A DNA stretch of 64,000 nt from Quillaja saponaria (Eukaryota > Streptophyta > Magnoliopsida > Fabales > Quillajaceae): NCBI GenBank assembly GCA_029379385.1, contig CM055607.1, forward strand, positions 15,810,001-15,874,000. Direction: 5' to 3'. A model generated the notes under the pieces. That model ran no database searches and was not told the DNA's origin. It saw only the letters and a program-made list of their open reading frames with translations. Shown one piece after another: positions 30,810 through 45,084 of this stretch. Within the stretch, counting starts at the first letter, position 1. Every line of letters starts with the position of its first letter. Position numbers and translations under genes: made by a program.

Positions 30810-33760
30810 ATGGCGGAGCACTTGGCTTCGATTTTCGGGACGGAAAAGGACAGGGTGAATTGCCCTTTCTACTTCAAGATCGGAGCTTGCAGGCATGGCG
30901 ACCGCTGCTCCAGACTTCATACGAAGCCCACTACCAGTCCAACTCTTCTTCTATCCAATATGTACCAGAGACCTGATATGATCACTCCTGGTCCTGATCC
31001 TGATCCTAATATTGCTCAAGTACTCGACCCGGACAAGGTCCAGGATCACTTCGAGGTTTGGAACCGTTTTCTTTCTCTTGCTTATGTTTCGAATTTCGAT
31101 CTTGGTCTATGTCTCGATTCCCTATTTTGATTTTTTCCCTTTTAAATTTGGGTGGAATTGCAGGACTTCTACGAAGATTTATTTGAGGAGCTGAGCAAAT
31201 ATGGAGAAATTCAGAGCTTGAACATCTGTGATAATTTGGCTGATCACATGGTATAACTTCAGTTCTACTTTTTAGTAAACACTATCATGTTCTATGTTTA
31301 AGACTTAATTCACTGTTTTTGGGTCAGGTTGGTAATGTATATGCGCAGTTTAAAGAGGAAGACCATGCTGCAAATGCGCTTATGAATCTGAATGGCCGAT
31401 TTTATTCAGGTTACTGTCGAGCTATTTCCTTTCTCCATTGCCTACCATCTTGACTTTTGTTGGTATTTTTGTGATTTCCGACATGAATATGAGATTATTG
31501 GTCATGATAAGATAATGTTATTTCAATTGCTATAACATTTGCCATGATTATGGAAAAACTCAATTTCATGCTGATTTTTGTTGATAATAGATTTGGGAAA
31601 AAGCCATTGTTGGTTGCCTGATGTCTATAATGCTTAACTGTAATCATTTTCTGTGGTGTTCTATTTTATATTATTATCAAATGGGAACAAACTACAAAGT
31701 AAATCATATTAGTTACTTTCCAAAATATTTTGAGTTGCGTAAGTCTTATGCCCTTGTAGTTTCTTTAGGGTGTTATCCACTGAAAGAAACAAGAATATGA
31801 TCAATCATTATAATAAGAGACACATTTTTGGTTTTTGTGTAAGCAAAATTTAATAATTAAGTTGGTTTCAGGTCAATAGGTTGGAGATACTCAAGTGGTT
31901 TGGCATGACAGAATTAAGTTTTCCTACTGTATCCACTGTAATTTGGCCCATATTTTACTCATCTTGGACTCTTTGAGCATTATCTGATGAAATACACATT
32001 GTCAGGTACCTTGTGATCTGTCAATGGTAGTTATCTATTCCATTTGATCAGTATTTTCTGGTCTAATCTTGTTTTCTTTTGTGTTTTTCTCCTTTCATAT
32101 TTCTTAATGCATCAGAAAACAGGGATGTTATGGCTTCCAGTTATTATTAGATGGATCTGGAAAAACTAATATGTCTTATACTAGTTGCACCTTATTTATT
32201 GGGAGTTGGACTTGATGATGTGTGTATAAGTCATATGTATGGGTGAGGGTTAGGAGGGAGGGGAGGGAGGATCGTGCCAGTTGGATTCACCTTGAAGTAG
32301 CCGAATTTGGAGTTACATCTTATGATATACCTTTGAGGAGAATGGTTACTTTTGGCTTCCTTGGAAATTACAATTTTTTTCATTGACAACTCATTTGAAC
32401 ATACTGTTTATTTGTGCTGGATGTGGCAGTGGGTTGATTTAAAATATCTTTCGATGTTATTCATTTTCTTGGGAATAATAGTGGTTGAGATACTGGTGTC
32501 TAATGTGGATAAAGCAAATGGTGGAATTTTTGTTGCTTATAAATGGAAGGATATATATTGTATGTATGAGGTTATAGTATTTACTTTTCTGTTTCTGCAA
32601 TATGTAGATGGTATAGCTCCACCATTCCCCCCTCTCTCTCCTCCTGCAGAATTAGTTAGTGTCCACTTTTATACTACTTGTGCACCTAAACTTTCTAGAG
32701 TTCCAAAGAAAATGTAGTTGCATGTTTGTAGTTTTGTACCTATGTGGGTTGCAAAACTACAAAAGCACAGTAGTTAAAATGATCTCAATTTTATCTTAGA
32801 TTTTCTTCTTTTTTTTCCTTTTTTTTTTCTACTGGAAATAGGATAGGTGGGACCACCAACATGGTGATATATTTGCAAAATATGGTGAAACTCATACTTG
32901 ATGTGTATGTTTTGCATTGAGGTATTGAATAAGAGTGGCCTTTGGTTTGGGTCATGAATTATTGTATTGGTATTTGATAATTATTCAGTCAGTCGTTAGC
33001 TATCCCATAAACATGATATGTGGAGTTGTATAATTTATGTAGATCATATTGTTTTATGGGAAAAGAATATAGAAGTAACAGTAAAAAAACTACTATTTCC
33101 TGAAACCACTTATTTTGAATGTATTATAAATATTATATACATTAGGGAGACCCATCATCGTCGACTTCTCTCCTGTGACGGATTTTCGAGAAGCTACATG
33201 TAGGCAGTATGAGGAAAATGTATGCAATCGAGGTGGCTACTGCAACTTTATGCATCTGAAGAAGATTAGCAGGTGAACTTATCAGTATAATTCCTTTCTC
33301 AAACTTCAATTATCATTCATGAAATTATTATTTCAACGTTTCCCCCACACTCCCCGATCTTAGGGAATTGAGAAAGCAGTTGTTTGGGAGAAATCGGCGA
33401 CATGGGCTAAGTGGAAGCAGAAGCCAGAGCCCTCCCAGACACCGTAATTATGATGAGCGTCCCCATAGTGGTCGTAATCCTGGTAAAAGAGGCTATGACA
33501 AGGATCATCGCTACCATGATAGGGACAGGAGGCTAAGAAGCCAAAGTCCTGGAAGAAGAATGGGAAGAAGTAGAAGCCCAGCTGGAAGGAAGAATAGGAG
33601 TCTTAGGGAAAACAGTGCCGAAAGAAGAGCTAAAATAGAGGAATGGAACAGGGAAAGAGAATTGACAGAATCTGGTAACAAGAATGATAGGAATAATAGC
33701 GAGCCTGAAGAGAAGGGTTTTGCACAGAATGGAAGTCTGTATGATGACCCTCAGCAGTAG
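30810..33760 (+). CDS. U2AF35: Splicing factor U2AF small subunit (U2AF35)
   Basis: Nuclear pre-mRNA splicing factor; with U2AF65 it recognises the AG of the 3' splice site. Coding exons: 30810-31055, 31164-31250, 31328-31409, 33146-33272 and 33364-33760, total 939 bp, 312 aa, all GT-AG and in phase. Exon 1 encodes a CCCH zinc finger (C18, C27, C33, H37) after [20 protein letters not shown]. Exons 2-3 and part of 4 hold the U2AF-homology (RRM-like) domain. Exon 4 carries the second CCCH finger ([19 protein letters not shown]). Exon 5 ends in an RS-rich tail with [10 protein letters not shown] and RSRSP. Intron 3 is unusually long (about 1.74 kb). Plants usually have two paralogues (a and b). 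Which one this is cannot be told. Confidence 0.95.
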
Positions 33761-36007
33761 TAGCAGCATCATGGATATGTTTAATGTCCCTGTCAGATAG
33801 TCCAGTTTGTCTCTGCTGCACTTGGATTGATGAGTTTTTAGTATCGTATTACAGTCCAATCAGAATTGTCATCAGATTAGTAGTAATTTCTTCATAAATT
33901 TTGCAGTTTTTGCTGTTCCTGCTTCCTTTGATCGAGCTTCAGGTCTTTTAGGTGGCAATGGCCACCGTGATGATTACTGATACAGGTGAGCCACAGTTAA
34001 TACCTGCAGAGCATGTAGCCTGGAAGTTACTGTCAGTGTGTTTTGTGCAAGCAATAAATTTGCTCGTGGACCTCCATACAGCAGACATCATCGATGAATC
34101 TTCTGCCATGTTGAACTGTTACCAAGATATGCCTTTGGGCCCTCTAAAATAGTGATGTTTTGCTTTCGTTAATTACATATAATCTTCCTTTGCCCTCTAA
34201 CTCTGTGAACTGCTCTTCATGACATTTTAATGTTTTTATACTTTATCTTGATGATGCGTTGCTTCAGTTTTCTTTGTGAATATTTCCTTTGTTACTATAT
34301 TTGCATAGATTAAGTTGTAGCAAAGAAGGGAAGGGATTGAAATGCCCCTTGTGCTGCATTGATTGTTGGTGTCTGTGTTACTTGCTCTCAGGCGTCTTAC
34401 TTTGATGTTGCTTGCTACTTGCTAGCTGAGTTTACAGAAAAGCATTTAGGGTACTTCATTTGTTCTGGGGCACACTGACTCTTAGGCCATGGTTGATAGA
34501 GTATCTCCTCTAGTTTCAAACTGCAAACACTCCCTTCCCCCGCCAGAACACGCCAATCATTTTTAAATTCATGCCAGGGAATTAAAAAAATAAAAACTAT
34601 GGTTCCATCTGTGTGTGATAATACTGATTTGTGTTGGTTTCTCACGAGACTAAGATGTAACTGAGTTAACTCCAATAAGATATAAAAGAAATTTAAATAA
34701 TAATAATTTTTAAAATAATGTTATTATATGTAATCAAAGCTAATACTTTCTAAAGCTGTTAGTAATTTATATTTTTTTTAAACTTTGGTATTTTGTAAAA
34801 TTAGTTTTCATAATTTATTATTATTATTTTACAATTAATTATTAATTTAAATTTTATGAAATATTTTCCTAATCTTAACTGTTTATGGAAATTTCCAATC
34901 AATGGCAATGTTTTAAACAATACGGTTGACAATCATGTTTTACTGGTAATTATCAATAGTACAACAACTGAACTGTTAACAATTGTTATAGTACAGTTGA
35001 CAAATCATGTTATATTGTACACAAAAAAATTAGGTAGTTACACAATCCCTTATTAATAGTATTGAAGAAACTGGTTACTTTTACTATAAAAGTGAAGAAA
35101 CTACGTGGTTTTTTACTACTAAAAATTTGATTGTTGCAACCAAGAAAATAGTTTATAGTAAGTCTCAGTTCTCAATTGATTACACACGGCTGATCATAAC
35201 CAACAATTTGAGTAAACTTCTGCGCAAGTAAACAAGTCTTGATTAACCATAATCAAATCTTAAATGTTCCAAAAATAAAGCAAATTGTTAAAAGAAAAAT
35301 GAGAACAAAAGTGAAGAAAAAGATTATAGTTTTAACTCTGCTTATCTGAGGAGAAAATAAAGAAGTGCAAAGGCAAGAAAAGAAAAAGCGAAAATTATAA
35401 TATTCAAAAATTAATAGAATGCTTTTTCATTGATTTCTCTTACAAACCACATAATGTAGTGATAATATAATTATAAACCACAATGTTGAAGCAGGTAACC
35501 ATTTTCCTCTATTGGTGGAAAGATTTTCTTATCCCAAGATGAAAACTGTCTCCAAAATCCTTTCATTTTCCTCTTGGTTATCAAATATTCGAAAGTAACT
35601 TCTCTTACTTTTCACTTTCTTTCCTCATTTTCACCCCTCCCAAATGAACCGTAAAAGACAACACGAACCATATCCTAAATCTAAGGTTACATTTTGGTCA
35701 GTCTCAACTAATATTATTATTATTGTTGCAAAATAAATTCTTTTCCCTGGCCAAGTTTCAGGATAGACAATATCACATAAAAATTGACAAAAAGTTTCAG
35801 GATAGACAAGATCACATATATAAGGATTAATAGGGCTCCGAAAGGTAAATTAAAAAATCCCCAATGACAAGCACATAATAGTCAAACATCAGAACTACTT
35901 AACTAAGCTTCCCTGTTCACATCCCCGTATTCCACCATTGTTCAAATCAAAATCAAAGCACGTAGAAAATAATATTCAAGCTACAACGTAAACATAGACC
36001 TCACTTT
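33761..36007. other. Intergenic region between convergent U2AF and HD2 genes
   Basis: The first few hundred bases should be the U2AF 3' UTR. The last few hundred are the HD2 3' flank. A stretch at 33936-33990 follows a good acceptor ('cttttag') and reads GNGHRDDY then stop, so an alternative terminal exon or a 3'-UTR intron is possible but not shown. The remainder is AT-rich with no recognisable gene. Confidence 0.4.
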
Positions 36008-39000
36008 CTACTTTGCTGCGCTGTGCTTGGCCTTGTTGTGAGATTGTAAAGCATCTTCTGATTTAAAAGACCTGCAACCACAGTAGTTGACATTATCAAA
36101 TTATCATGAGTTTTTGCTGCAAGTACAAAGAAAATTGATTCAGCAAGAAAAGAAATAAATGAAACCAAGAAAGGAAATATAAAACCTGTCACAAGACTTG
36201 CAGCCATAATCGCCGCTTGACTTCGGAGTTTGCTGCTTTGACTGACTCTTGTTAGTTAGAGCTGTCTTCCCAGCCTGCTTTGAAGGGTGAGGAGTTGCAA
36301 TGTGAACGGCACCTTTCTTGCCATCTGGACAAAACATCGCAACTCATTAATCTCTCAACCACCACCACTCCCTTGCAGAGGGAGAGCAGACAGATAAAAC
36401 CTGAATAAGTTTGCTTCCACTCAAGTACAATCTGTTAGCATTTGTTCGTTATTTTTCCCTTGATCTGTAAGGGTACCGATCTACTACCATTCATTTATTA
36501 TTTTTACCTTAATCTGTTAGCATCATTTGTTATTTTACCTTACTCTGTTAGCATCTGATCATTCTAAGTATGTTTAGCCTTTCTTGAGCAATTAATAGCA
36601 CACAATTTTAAATGTCAAGAATAATGAACTTCGGAACAAAAGACTAACCAGTCTTCTGCGGAGTAACCAACTTCGCTTTCTTGTCTGGACCAGGGGTTTT
36701 CTTAGCAGATTCCAAAGGCCTCTTCTTGCTTGCTTCCACCTTTTGGAAAAAAAAAAGAATGAGCACCAAGATATATTGTAGATAATAGCATTAAGAGCCT
36801 ATACCTTTTTTGGTGTCTCTTCATCCTCACTTTCATCATCATCATCACTATCACCTTCATCACCATCACCCTCATCTGACTCTCCGTTCATCACATCCTA
36901 AATAATGGAAATGCAACAATGAGTACGTACTTACATATTTCTATACAAGCAAAAATCCTTCCAGGTTAAAATCTACAAGTTCAGAAGAGTTATTCACTAG
37001 ATGTTCACAAGGAATGGAATCCCATATAAGAAACAGTCATGTCTAGTAAACACGTGAATGATTTTGCAATGTCCTAGAGAAAAGTTGAGATGCCAAGAAA
37101 AACAGATAAGAGAACCACTGCATTTTCTAATGATTAATTAACTAGATATATTAAGTTTCTAATTTATCATTTTATTTTAAGTTTCTAACCGGAGTCTGTT
37201 TTTATAAGTTCCCACGAATGTGGAACATGGATATATAAACACAAAACTGTTGTTCCAAGGTCGACTTTCAATTGCATATTCACAATAAAATCCATCTGGT
37301 TCAAGACTACAATATAAGCAACTACTTAGTAAAGATAAAATTTTCAATTAATCTAAATGTAGCAATGCCATATCTGACACATATTAGCGTCTAAGAATTT
37401 CCTATGCAAGAACCTCTGCTCCACATTTAAAATTTTTGCCAACCTATTTCACTCAACATAAGATAGCCAAAAAAATCGAATCATAAGAAACTAAATATCA
37501 TAGGTAGGAATCCTCTTGAAAAGGTATTGAGGTAATAATCCAACAACCAGAAAATAAATCACTTCTAAATAAAGAAGATTTGACAATCAATTACCTCATC
37601 ACTAGAGTCCTCAAAATCATCAGATTCATCTTCATCTTCACCCGCGAAGGTACCTTTAAGATTTGGCTTGTCATCCTTTTTTGGATCCACTATATTCACC
37701 TTTTTCTTGGCTGCATGTGCATCTGGCTTTGTACCCTGCTTAACCTGGGACTGGGGTATTCCTGGAACTGTTAAAAGTTTAAAAAAGAGCTCATACAAAG
37801 AGATCCAAGAAAGTTCATATGACAACAGGACAATATGAAATGCATTCTTCCTCTACCATTATTGGCAACATGTAATGGTATATCTTCTTCCTCTTCAGAA
37901 TCTGAAAGACAATGCAAGACATTACAAATCAAGCAGTCACAAAATAAGTCTAAACCAGTCGGAAAAGCTTCTCTCACCGAAAAGTTCATCATCAGTCTCG
38001 GTAGTAATGGTCAGAAAGAAGGCAGTCAAGGAAAAACATAAACTTATAATGAAATTGATGATTGAGTATTGACTATAAATGGGATATCAAATCTATAGCC
38101 TATAGTTACAAAAGATTTACAGAAAGGATATCTGTTTTGATCCACTGCTTTATACCCAGTAAAGAAGACACTCCCATTTTTCCAATTATGAGATAGTGAA
38201 AAATCCTTTTCAAACACCAGATCGAAAGATATTTGAGGAAACTTCTCAGAGGAAAGTATCCCAAGTGTGAGCTTCCGACCATCCGGTAACTCCACAAACA
38301 GGGAAACTGGTTCACTTCCTTTTTCCTTCTTGACCTCTCCTAGGCAAGCCTGTGATAAAACAGATAACACTGTATAATCAATATAAATGTCAAAGAGAGG
38401 AACAGAACAATCAGATATTAATGAAGCATCATATCTAACCTGTGAAAGATGCAGGATCCTGCCATTACCAGGTTCCACCTTCAGAGTTTTCCCACTTGGG
38501 ACCTCAATACCTGGACATGATAATATGTTTTAATGATAAAGATGGAAGCGATGCAGAAATTGACATTTATATAGCACAAAAGAACACCTATACTATACAA
38601 CAATAATAATACAGTACAAGACTTTATATGTTTCATATACAAATTAATAAAGAAAAAGGCACAAAAGTTTTGCAACACTAGTAATAATAATTTCAGAGTC
38701 TTATGTTCAATAGTTTCCAATATCTGGCAATAAAGAGGGTCCCTATTTCTAATAATGTCCAATAGTCATAGACCAACAGAGTTTGCTAGAGAAGTCATTT
38801 CGCTAATTATGAATATGAATTATATCAGCAGATATGTGGCTAACATCACAGATAGACAATAAGGCAATAACCAGGATAGAAGCATCAGCCGGAGAGATGA
38901 TCCAACAACCACAAAAGGGAAGCACACCAGAAAAGGAGGGGGAGGGGTTCCTTAGTACTTAGAGTTGGGTATGACCGTATGAGTGATTACAGAAAGGACA

Positions 39001-39614
39001 TAAATTTCCATTGGCCATTATACTGTGCACCACAAAAAGGAAAAAAAAAAAAAAAAAAAGGACTGTAACTCAAAAGGAAGAGTGTATAAGTATCACAACA
39101 GTTTCAGTGATACAGGAATAAGCACGTACAGACTGATGTTACATGAGAACAACATATAAGATCACTACAAGAGACAAATATCTATCTTGGACGTTTCAAC
39201 TTCATAATCAAAATTCAAAATGAATGGAAAAACGACAACAATATAATGTCAATACTCGAGGAACAACCAACCAACCCTTTGCATAGATTTAACTGCTGTT
39301 CAGTGGCTGAGACACGCCATGAAAAAGATGAATCAGTTCACCGTATACGGAAGAGCTAAAATACTCAACTAAACAGTGACAAAAGAGCTGTGCAAAGTGT
39401 AGCCTTGTGGTTCGTTAAAGGCCTAAATAAGAATTATCTAAATACTGAAATCTTTGGATTTCCAGTCGTTTCCCTCATTTTCTCGGTATCCAAACGGAAA
39501 AGGAAAAGAAAAAAAAAACAAAAAACGAAAGGGTATGGTAAAACAGAACCCTAGCATAGCATTAATCGACGTGAATTAGCTAGACATAGAGAGATGATTA
39601 CCCCAAAACTCCAT
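36008..39614 (-). CDS. HDT: HD2-type histone deacetylase
   Basis: Plant-specific nucleolar or chromatin HD2 deacetylase. Coding exons (minus strand): 39602-39614, 38440-38510, 38110-38349, 37978-37996, 37857-37901, 37595-37767, 36805-36897, 36649-36739, 36186-36324 and 36008-36071, total 948 bp, about 315 aa. The N-terminus is the diagnostic MEFWG (split after four codons by intron 1), with the conserved His at residue 25 (RILHLS) and Asp near 71 (SFDLVFE). The middle is acidic (DSEEEED, EDEDESDDFEDSSDE, DSDDDDESEDEE), followed by basic KKRP/KKTPGPDKKAK stretches. It ends in a C2H2 zinc finger, CKSCDRSFKSEDALQSHNKAKH. Exons of 13 and 19 bp are unusually small. The end of exon 3 is uncertain: donors at 38109 or slightly upstream (after GYKA) keep phase, so up to 12 residues may differ. 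Confidence 0.92.
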
Positions 39615-40680
39615 TGTTGGCTGCGACTTGCGAGAGGTTGCAGAGCAGAACAAAACGTAGGGTTTAGCAAATGGCAATACACCAGAGAATTTGAGAGCTA
39701 AATAGGGTTCTTTAGGGTTCGGGGGGGTCTTTATGGTAATTATACAGAGTAGGGGATGCTTTCCTTTGGGAGAAAAAAGCAGAAGTTGAATCACGTTAGC
39801 CTAACCTTAAGTTTAACGTAATGCTTCCCTCCACGTTTAGAAAATTACAATGGCCTTCCCTCAACTGACAGAGTTAAATTGGTATTTTCATTCACGGTTT
39901 TACTCTTTTTCTTTTACGTCCTTAATTGGTTTAACTTTTGAAATAATTTTGATTTTAATTTTTTCACTTTCGCAAAAAGTGTTTTTTAACTTTTTAGAAT
40001 CTTAAAAGTTGAAGCTTAAATGATTTTCCAAATAAAAATAAGAAAAATTAAAATAATGGTTAATAATTTTTTGATTTAAACAAATATATCCATAATATTT
40101 CTAATATTTCAACATGGACCCTTATTCTAATTTATGTGCATAATCAAAATCTCTCAAATCAACAAAAATAAATATATATTATCATTATTTAAAAAATAAT
40201 GTAAAATATATTTTTTCATTATTTAGATATCAAAACTATTTATATAAAAATATTTTTGAAACAACTTGTTGCAAGAATGTTTCAAAAGAGACCTCTTTCT
40301 AGTAATTTTATTATTCAATATCTTTTTTTTTTTTTTTTCTAAAATACAATTAAATAATTCTTTATATCTCACAATAATTTTATGTTAACTCATCCAAATA
40401 CATTTTTTAACTTCTTATACAATATTTTTTAAACAAATACTTGAAAAGTGTTTTTACTTACAGTGGTGTGGGTGTTTAAGGGAAATTATTTTAAAGGATA
40501 TTTATATATTGGACTGGATTAGCTAGATCGGGTCATTCACTTCAGAAGTCCTCAACTAATCCAACACTATAAAATTGGTAAAGGGGACTGAATCATCCAA
40601 TTTAGACAACAACAAATCTAACCAACCCTATCGAATAGTTTGGTTTCGGGTTAGATTGAGCATGAACACCCCCAAATTGT
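39615..40680. other. HD2 5' flank and AT-rich intergenic DNA
   Basis: 39615-39830 should contain the HD2 5' UTR and promoter. No TATA box could be fixed. Beyond it the DNA is AT-rich, with no exon. 40500-40660 has a degraded-transposon texture ('gggttagattgagcatgaac'). Confidence 0.4.
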
Positions 40681-42150
40681 TATTGTCAATTTTAATCATG
40701 CAAATGCACGTATCGTTAACAAGTAATATAGAGTAAAATAGAGTGTCAATCCCATGAGAAATTGCTACTGATATATGCTAAGTACTAAAATTAACACAAT
40801 CATAATTTTATTCAAATAAACGAATTATGGTGAAAAACCTAAATTAAACTAAAAGTAACTGATGACAAATTAAACTTAAGAATTCAATTGATAAAAGTCT
40901 AGAATTATAATTATTTATGGTATCGAATTATTAACTTATGGTTTTAATTCAATTATAAGCATACATACTCCTATGCCTTATAAATGTATATCTCAATTAA
41001 CTAATTTACTATATTCCTATGAGAATTAGTCAAGCAAGACTCACTAATATTAGACCTAAATTAGCTACACAATGCATATAGGTATATTCTTATCCTATAT
41101 ACAAATCAAACTCAACAACATGCGTATGAATTCAATCTTGTGCTATTTTAATCAATGCTAACACTAAACTCCCTTTCGAAGTTTGTTTAGGCTACCACAT
41201 CAATTTAATTGGTAGCTAATCAACTAGAAGCATTAAGCATAGAGTGAAATCATATACCAAACCCTAAGCAATCAATAGATAAGAAAGACCATCAAGCTAC
41301 ATGTTGAGTTTAATTGTAATCCTAGAAAATAAATTAATTCATGCTACCTATATAGACATAAACTCAAAATAAAATCACCATCAAAGTAAATACAAGAAAA
41401 ACTAAAAAGTTGTCAATCTTCAATCAATTCTCATCCAAGCTACTCTTGCATTCTTGCACCCTTGATGACTTCATTTATCTCAGTTGTTTTTTTGTTTTAG
41501 TTTTTGTGTTTTTTTTTGGTCTTTCAAAGACCAACCTTCACTTCTTTATATAAACCTTTTTCTCCTAGCTCAAACCCAATTAGGATTCTAATTCTAATGG
41601 AAGCGCACACAGTGGCGTCTCATTCCTAAGCACTGCAGCACCAAAACTTATGTTCCAATATGAAGCCATATTTATTAATAGCTTTGCCTTCCTCCTTGAC
41701 TTCATGCTAAAATTCTTAGGACTTCACCGTATCGACATCACACACTCTGTCTAAAACTTTATTTCCTGCTTCTTCAGTGCTGCGGTACCTAAGTGTTCAG
41801 AGCCGTCATGTAGCCTTCAAATTCATCATTTTTGAATTAGACTAAGGTACTACTCAAATAAAAGCTAGTCTATTCTACTGTTCTGCATGAGTTGTCCTCC
41901 AATTTGACTTCTAATGGGATTTCTTATGCATTAGACCTTTAAAACTCACAACGAAGTTTATATAAAATATAACTCTTATTAAACACCTAATTTCTATTCA
42001 AAATCAACTAGGATTCAACATGCTAATACGATAATGACTTAGCTAGGAATTAACTAAAAATTGAACAAAATTTAACTAAACTAAAAAACATAGCTAAAAT
42101 ATATAAGTAAAATGATATGTAATAACATGATAGAGTTAGCAATTGCACAC
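40681..42150. repeat. Probable LTR-type retroelement remnant
   Basis: No gene. The opening ('catgcaaatgcacgtatcg', 'agtgtcaatcccatgagaa') and the long AT-rich body with recurrent 'aatcaact' and 'aaactaaa' phrases look like the LTR or untranslated region of a large Gypsy-type element in degraded form. No second LTR, target duplication or polyprotein fragment was found. The call rests on resemblance only. Confidence 0.35.
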
Positions 42151-44339
42151 CTAATATTTTTTGTAGTTTAGGCAGCTCTATTTTTTTTCTTTATTAAAAT
42201 ACCATAAATTACTATTCTACACCTTCAAGTTGCCTAATGCCAATTTGGTATTATTAGGAATTTTCATAAGTTTTTAAAGTAATTTGACTTAATCAAAAGT
42301 CATTACTTTTGTTTAAATGAAAAGTTATTTCATTTAAAGAATGCAGTTAAAGTAGGAAGATATAATTGTAGAAACTAAAATTGAATTTAGAGTATTGCTG
42401 GAAAAACAATAAGCTTTATATTTAGGTCAGTCAATTTGAAAGAATCCCAAATTACATAAAAGACATGACCATATGCTGGACGGTGCATTCTGTGTCCCCA
42501 TTATCACCAGAAGGTTGCTCAGTCTTGATATTGATTTCTTTGAACTTTACACCACGGGGTAAGTTACTATGGAGATTAGGGTCATGGAAAATAAAACACC
42601 ATTTCTGATCTCTTATATGTGTTATCATAACAATTCTTGCAGGTAATATCAGATAAGAGGACTTGAGCTTCTTTCCGTAACATTTACAATTAGTATTCTA
42701 GTAAGTAACAAATAGAATTACTAGTTGGAATTTGAAAGTCCATTTTCTACGATTTCTGTCTAAACAAGCTCTAGGACTAGAAAATTGCATGTTCAATTGT
42801 TATGATTTCTGTTGCTTTAAACTTGCTGAATTGTCTAAATAGTATCTCAACTTTGTTTGGTTCTCGTGTTCAAGGTCTTCTATATGGATAAACCTCAACC
42901 TTAGCATTCAGTAATCACAAAGTTCTACATGAATACTGAAGATAACTCGTATATCCATATATAATGGAGAAATCATACTGCAACAAAAGCAATAGAACAA
43001 GGTAAATAGGTAATAATAATACATATGTAAACAGATACTAGCTAATTTTTAAACTCAAGACATTTATATTTTATTGGCAAAATTGAGCTCAGTTGTTGAT
43101 TGCAATTTGGATAGCTGAATATGTTCATTCTATGCATAGTTGGTTCATAATTTCATCTTATTAATCCCAGTTATCACTTTTTCATTGGTTGTTTTGTTTT
43201 CTCATTTTCTTGTCTATCCAAAGGTTAGGTGGCATCGCTACTCTATATTGCTGGTTGTAAAGTAAGGATTCATCCCTAAAGCTGCATCAGTGGAAATCTA
43301 CTACATGACTGGAATGTTTAACTTAATGAAGAGTGATGTCTTTTTGAGTTCAAGCCTTTTAAGGACTTCAGTTTCAGTGCAGATATGTAATGTGCTAGTA
43401 ATGTAATTGATCAATTCTTGCCAATTGACTTGGATCATTTAAAGAGTGTGTCAATCTTTTTTTTTTAAATCAATGCGAATAAGAAGATTGCAAAAATATT
43501 GGATGTGTTTGGAGAATGCAGACATCTGTGCCACTACCGATTTTCTCTCACTAACTGAGTTAATATACATGACCTGTCTTCAGCTCCACATTGCAGAAGA
43601 TTGAGAACAATTTAAGTAGGAAAATAGGATAAAGAGGGAGACCAAGAACCACTTGAGAATTGATAAGTAAAGATGTGTTTCAAAAGCTTAGAGGATATCG
43701 TAGCTCTGGATAGGACTGGCTGGCAGAAGAGAATCAATCTGTAGTAGTCTAATCAGTTTTGGAGTAATAAATAGGAATTGTGAAGCATGGTTACAAGTGT
43801 GTGACACGTAAAATGCTACAATACAGGTATAGATAACATAAAAATCATAATTGGTACTAGGCACACTATATATAACTATAGTTTATGTAGGTTGTTCATT
43901 GATTTTTGATCCTTATAGAACTGCTGTAGCTTAAGGTACTAGTAGATTCACCTAGTTCTTTAACATAAAAAGTATACCACTATATAAATGTGTCTTTGGT
44001 TAGAGTTAAAGTATCTGATGATTGAGACTTTTCTAGTCCTTGATCTAAATTATATATATATATATGCTTAAAAATGTTCATGTCTTATGTCTGATCATGT
44101 GTTGGATACAGGACACAAATTGCTAGCTTCAACATTTGAAACTCAGATGGCTGATTTTACACTCATCTATGAAATATCTCTATTTGGTTAAATATATGAA
44201 AATAGAATAAATAATACTCAAGCACCAACCCTTCTATCTGGCTTGGCAAAGAACTGTCAGCTGCTAGCTTCAATTTTCTTTCATTGCCTGGAAGGTGTTT
44301 TTAATCATTTTGATATTTGTGCTTTATATTAATACATAG
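42151..44339 (+). other. Region upstream of the sterol-reductase pseudogene exons
   Basis: No firm exon. Two short stretches could be decayed upstream exons of the delta(14)-sterol reductase copy. 43224-43262 resembles a coding sequence for LRYRCNGLL with a 3-nt insertion. 44111-44165 resembles the segment coding a TGHKL..SSSLKPH-like stretch. Both matches are weak and were not included in the pseudogene span. Confidence 0.3.
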
Positions 44340-45084
44340 GTGGTTTGGTATACAGCTGAATCCTCACTTTATGGGCATTGACCTCAAGTATGTCATCAAC
44401 TCCTCATTTTTTTTATAACTCAGGATAACTTTCTTTTTAGGCCTTTTCGAACAAGTAATTTTTTCTTTAAGGAATGCCTTGAGGATTATTTTAAGTACAA
44501 ATTTCTACTTATCCTTCTTCCTTTTTATATCTGTAACTTGTTCTCTGGCTCTCCATAGAGTTATTGTCTATCTTTGCAATATTATGGTGCCCAAATACAA
44601 CCTGGATGTAAACTTTTTGCTTAATGCTAAAACTGTTCAGCACACAGATAAAATCTAAAGACATATATGCGCATTTCTTATGAAAAACTGAAGTATGAGA
44701 TATTAAGCTATTAACCGCAGTCCAGATATGATAATGATAACTTGATTTGATGTCATAATTTTAACTTTTATAGAGTAGTATATGTGGTAGTAACTTATAA
44801 GGGACAAGAAATCCTAAGAAGATTTAAATAAATGGAAAGTGGAAACTTATGGTAATAATAGTTAGTGTCTCCTTCACCTCATATCCTATTTTTTTATGTT
44901 CTTTTCAACTTCTCATATTCCTGCCGTGTTGTTTCATGTTTCCCATGCCTGTTTTAAAGTTGCAGTGCAATTTAGGATTGTACTTTTGATGCTCTGATGG
45001 AAAAGTTGTTAACTTTTACAAGTTCATATTTGGAAATTTTTTGGTATCCTATCTAAATCTTGCTTCTAAAATCACTTGTTTAGT

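Noticed and set aside
33952..34152. Small ORF after U2AF
   Set aside because: It lies in the probable 3' UTR and has no recognised domain. At most it marks a 3'-UTR exon.
43224..44165. Upstream exons of the sterol-reductase pseudogene
   Set aside because: Similarity at 43224-43262 and 44111-44165 is too weak by eye to claim as exons. Kept only as candidates.
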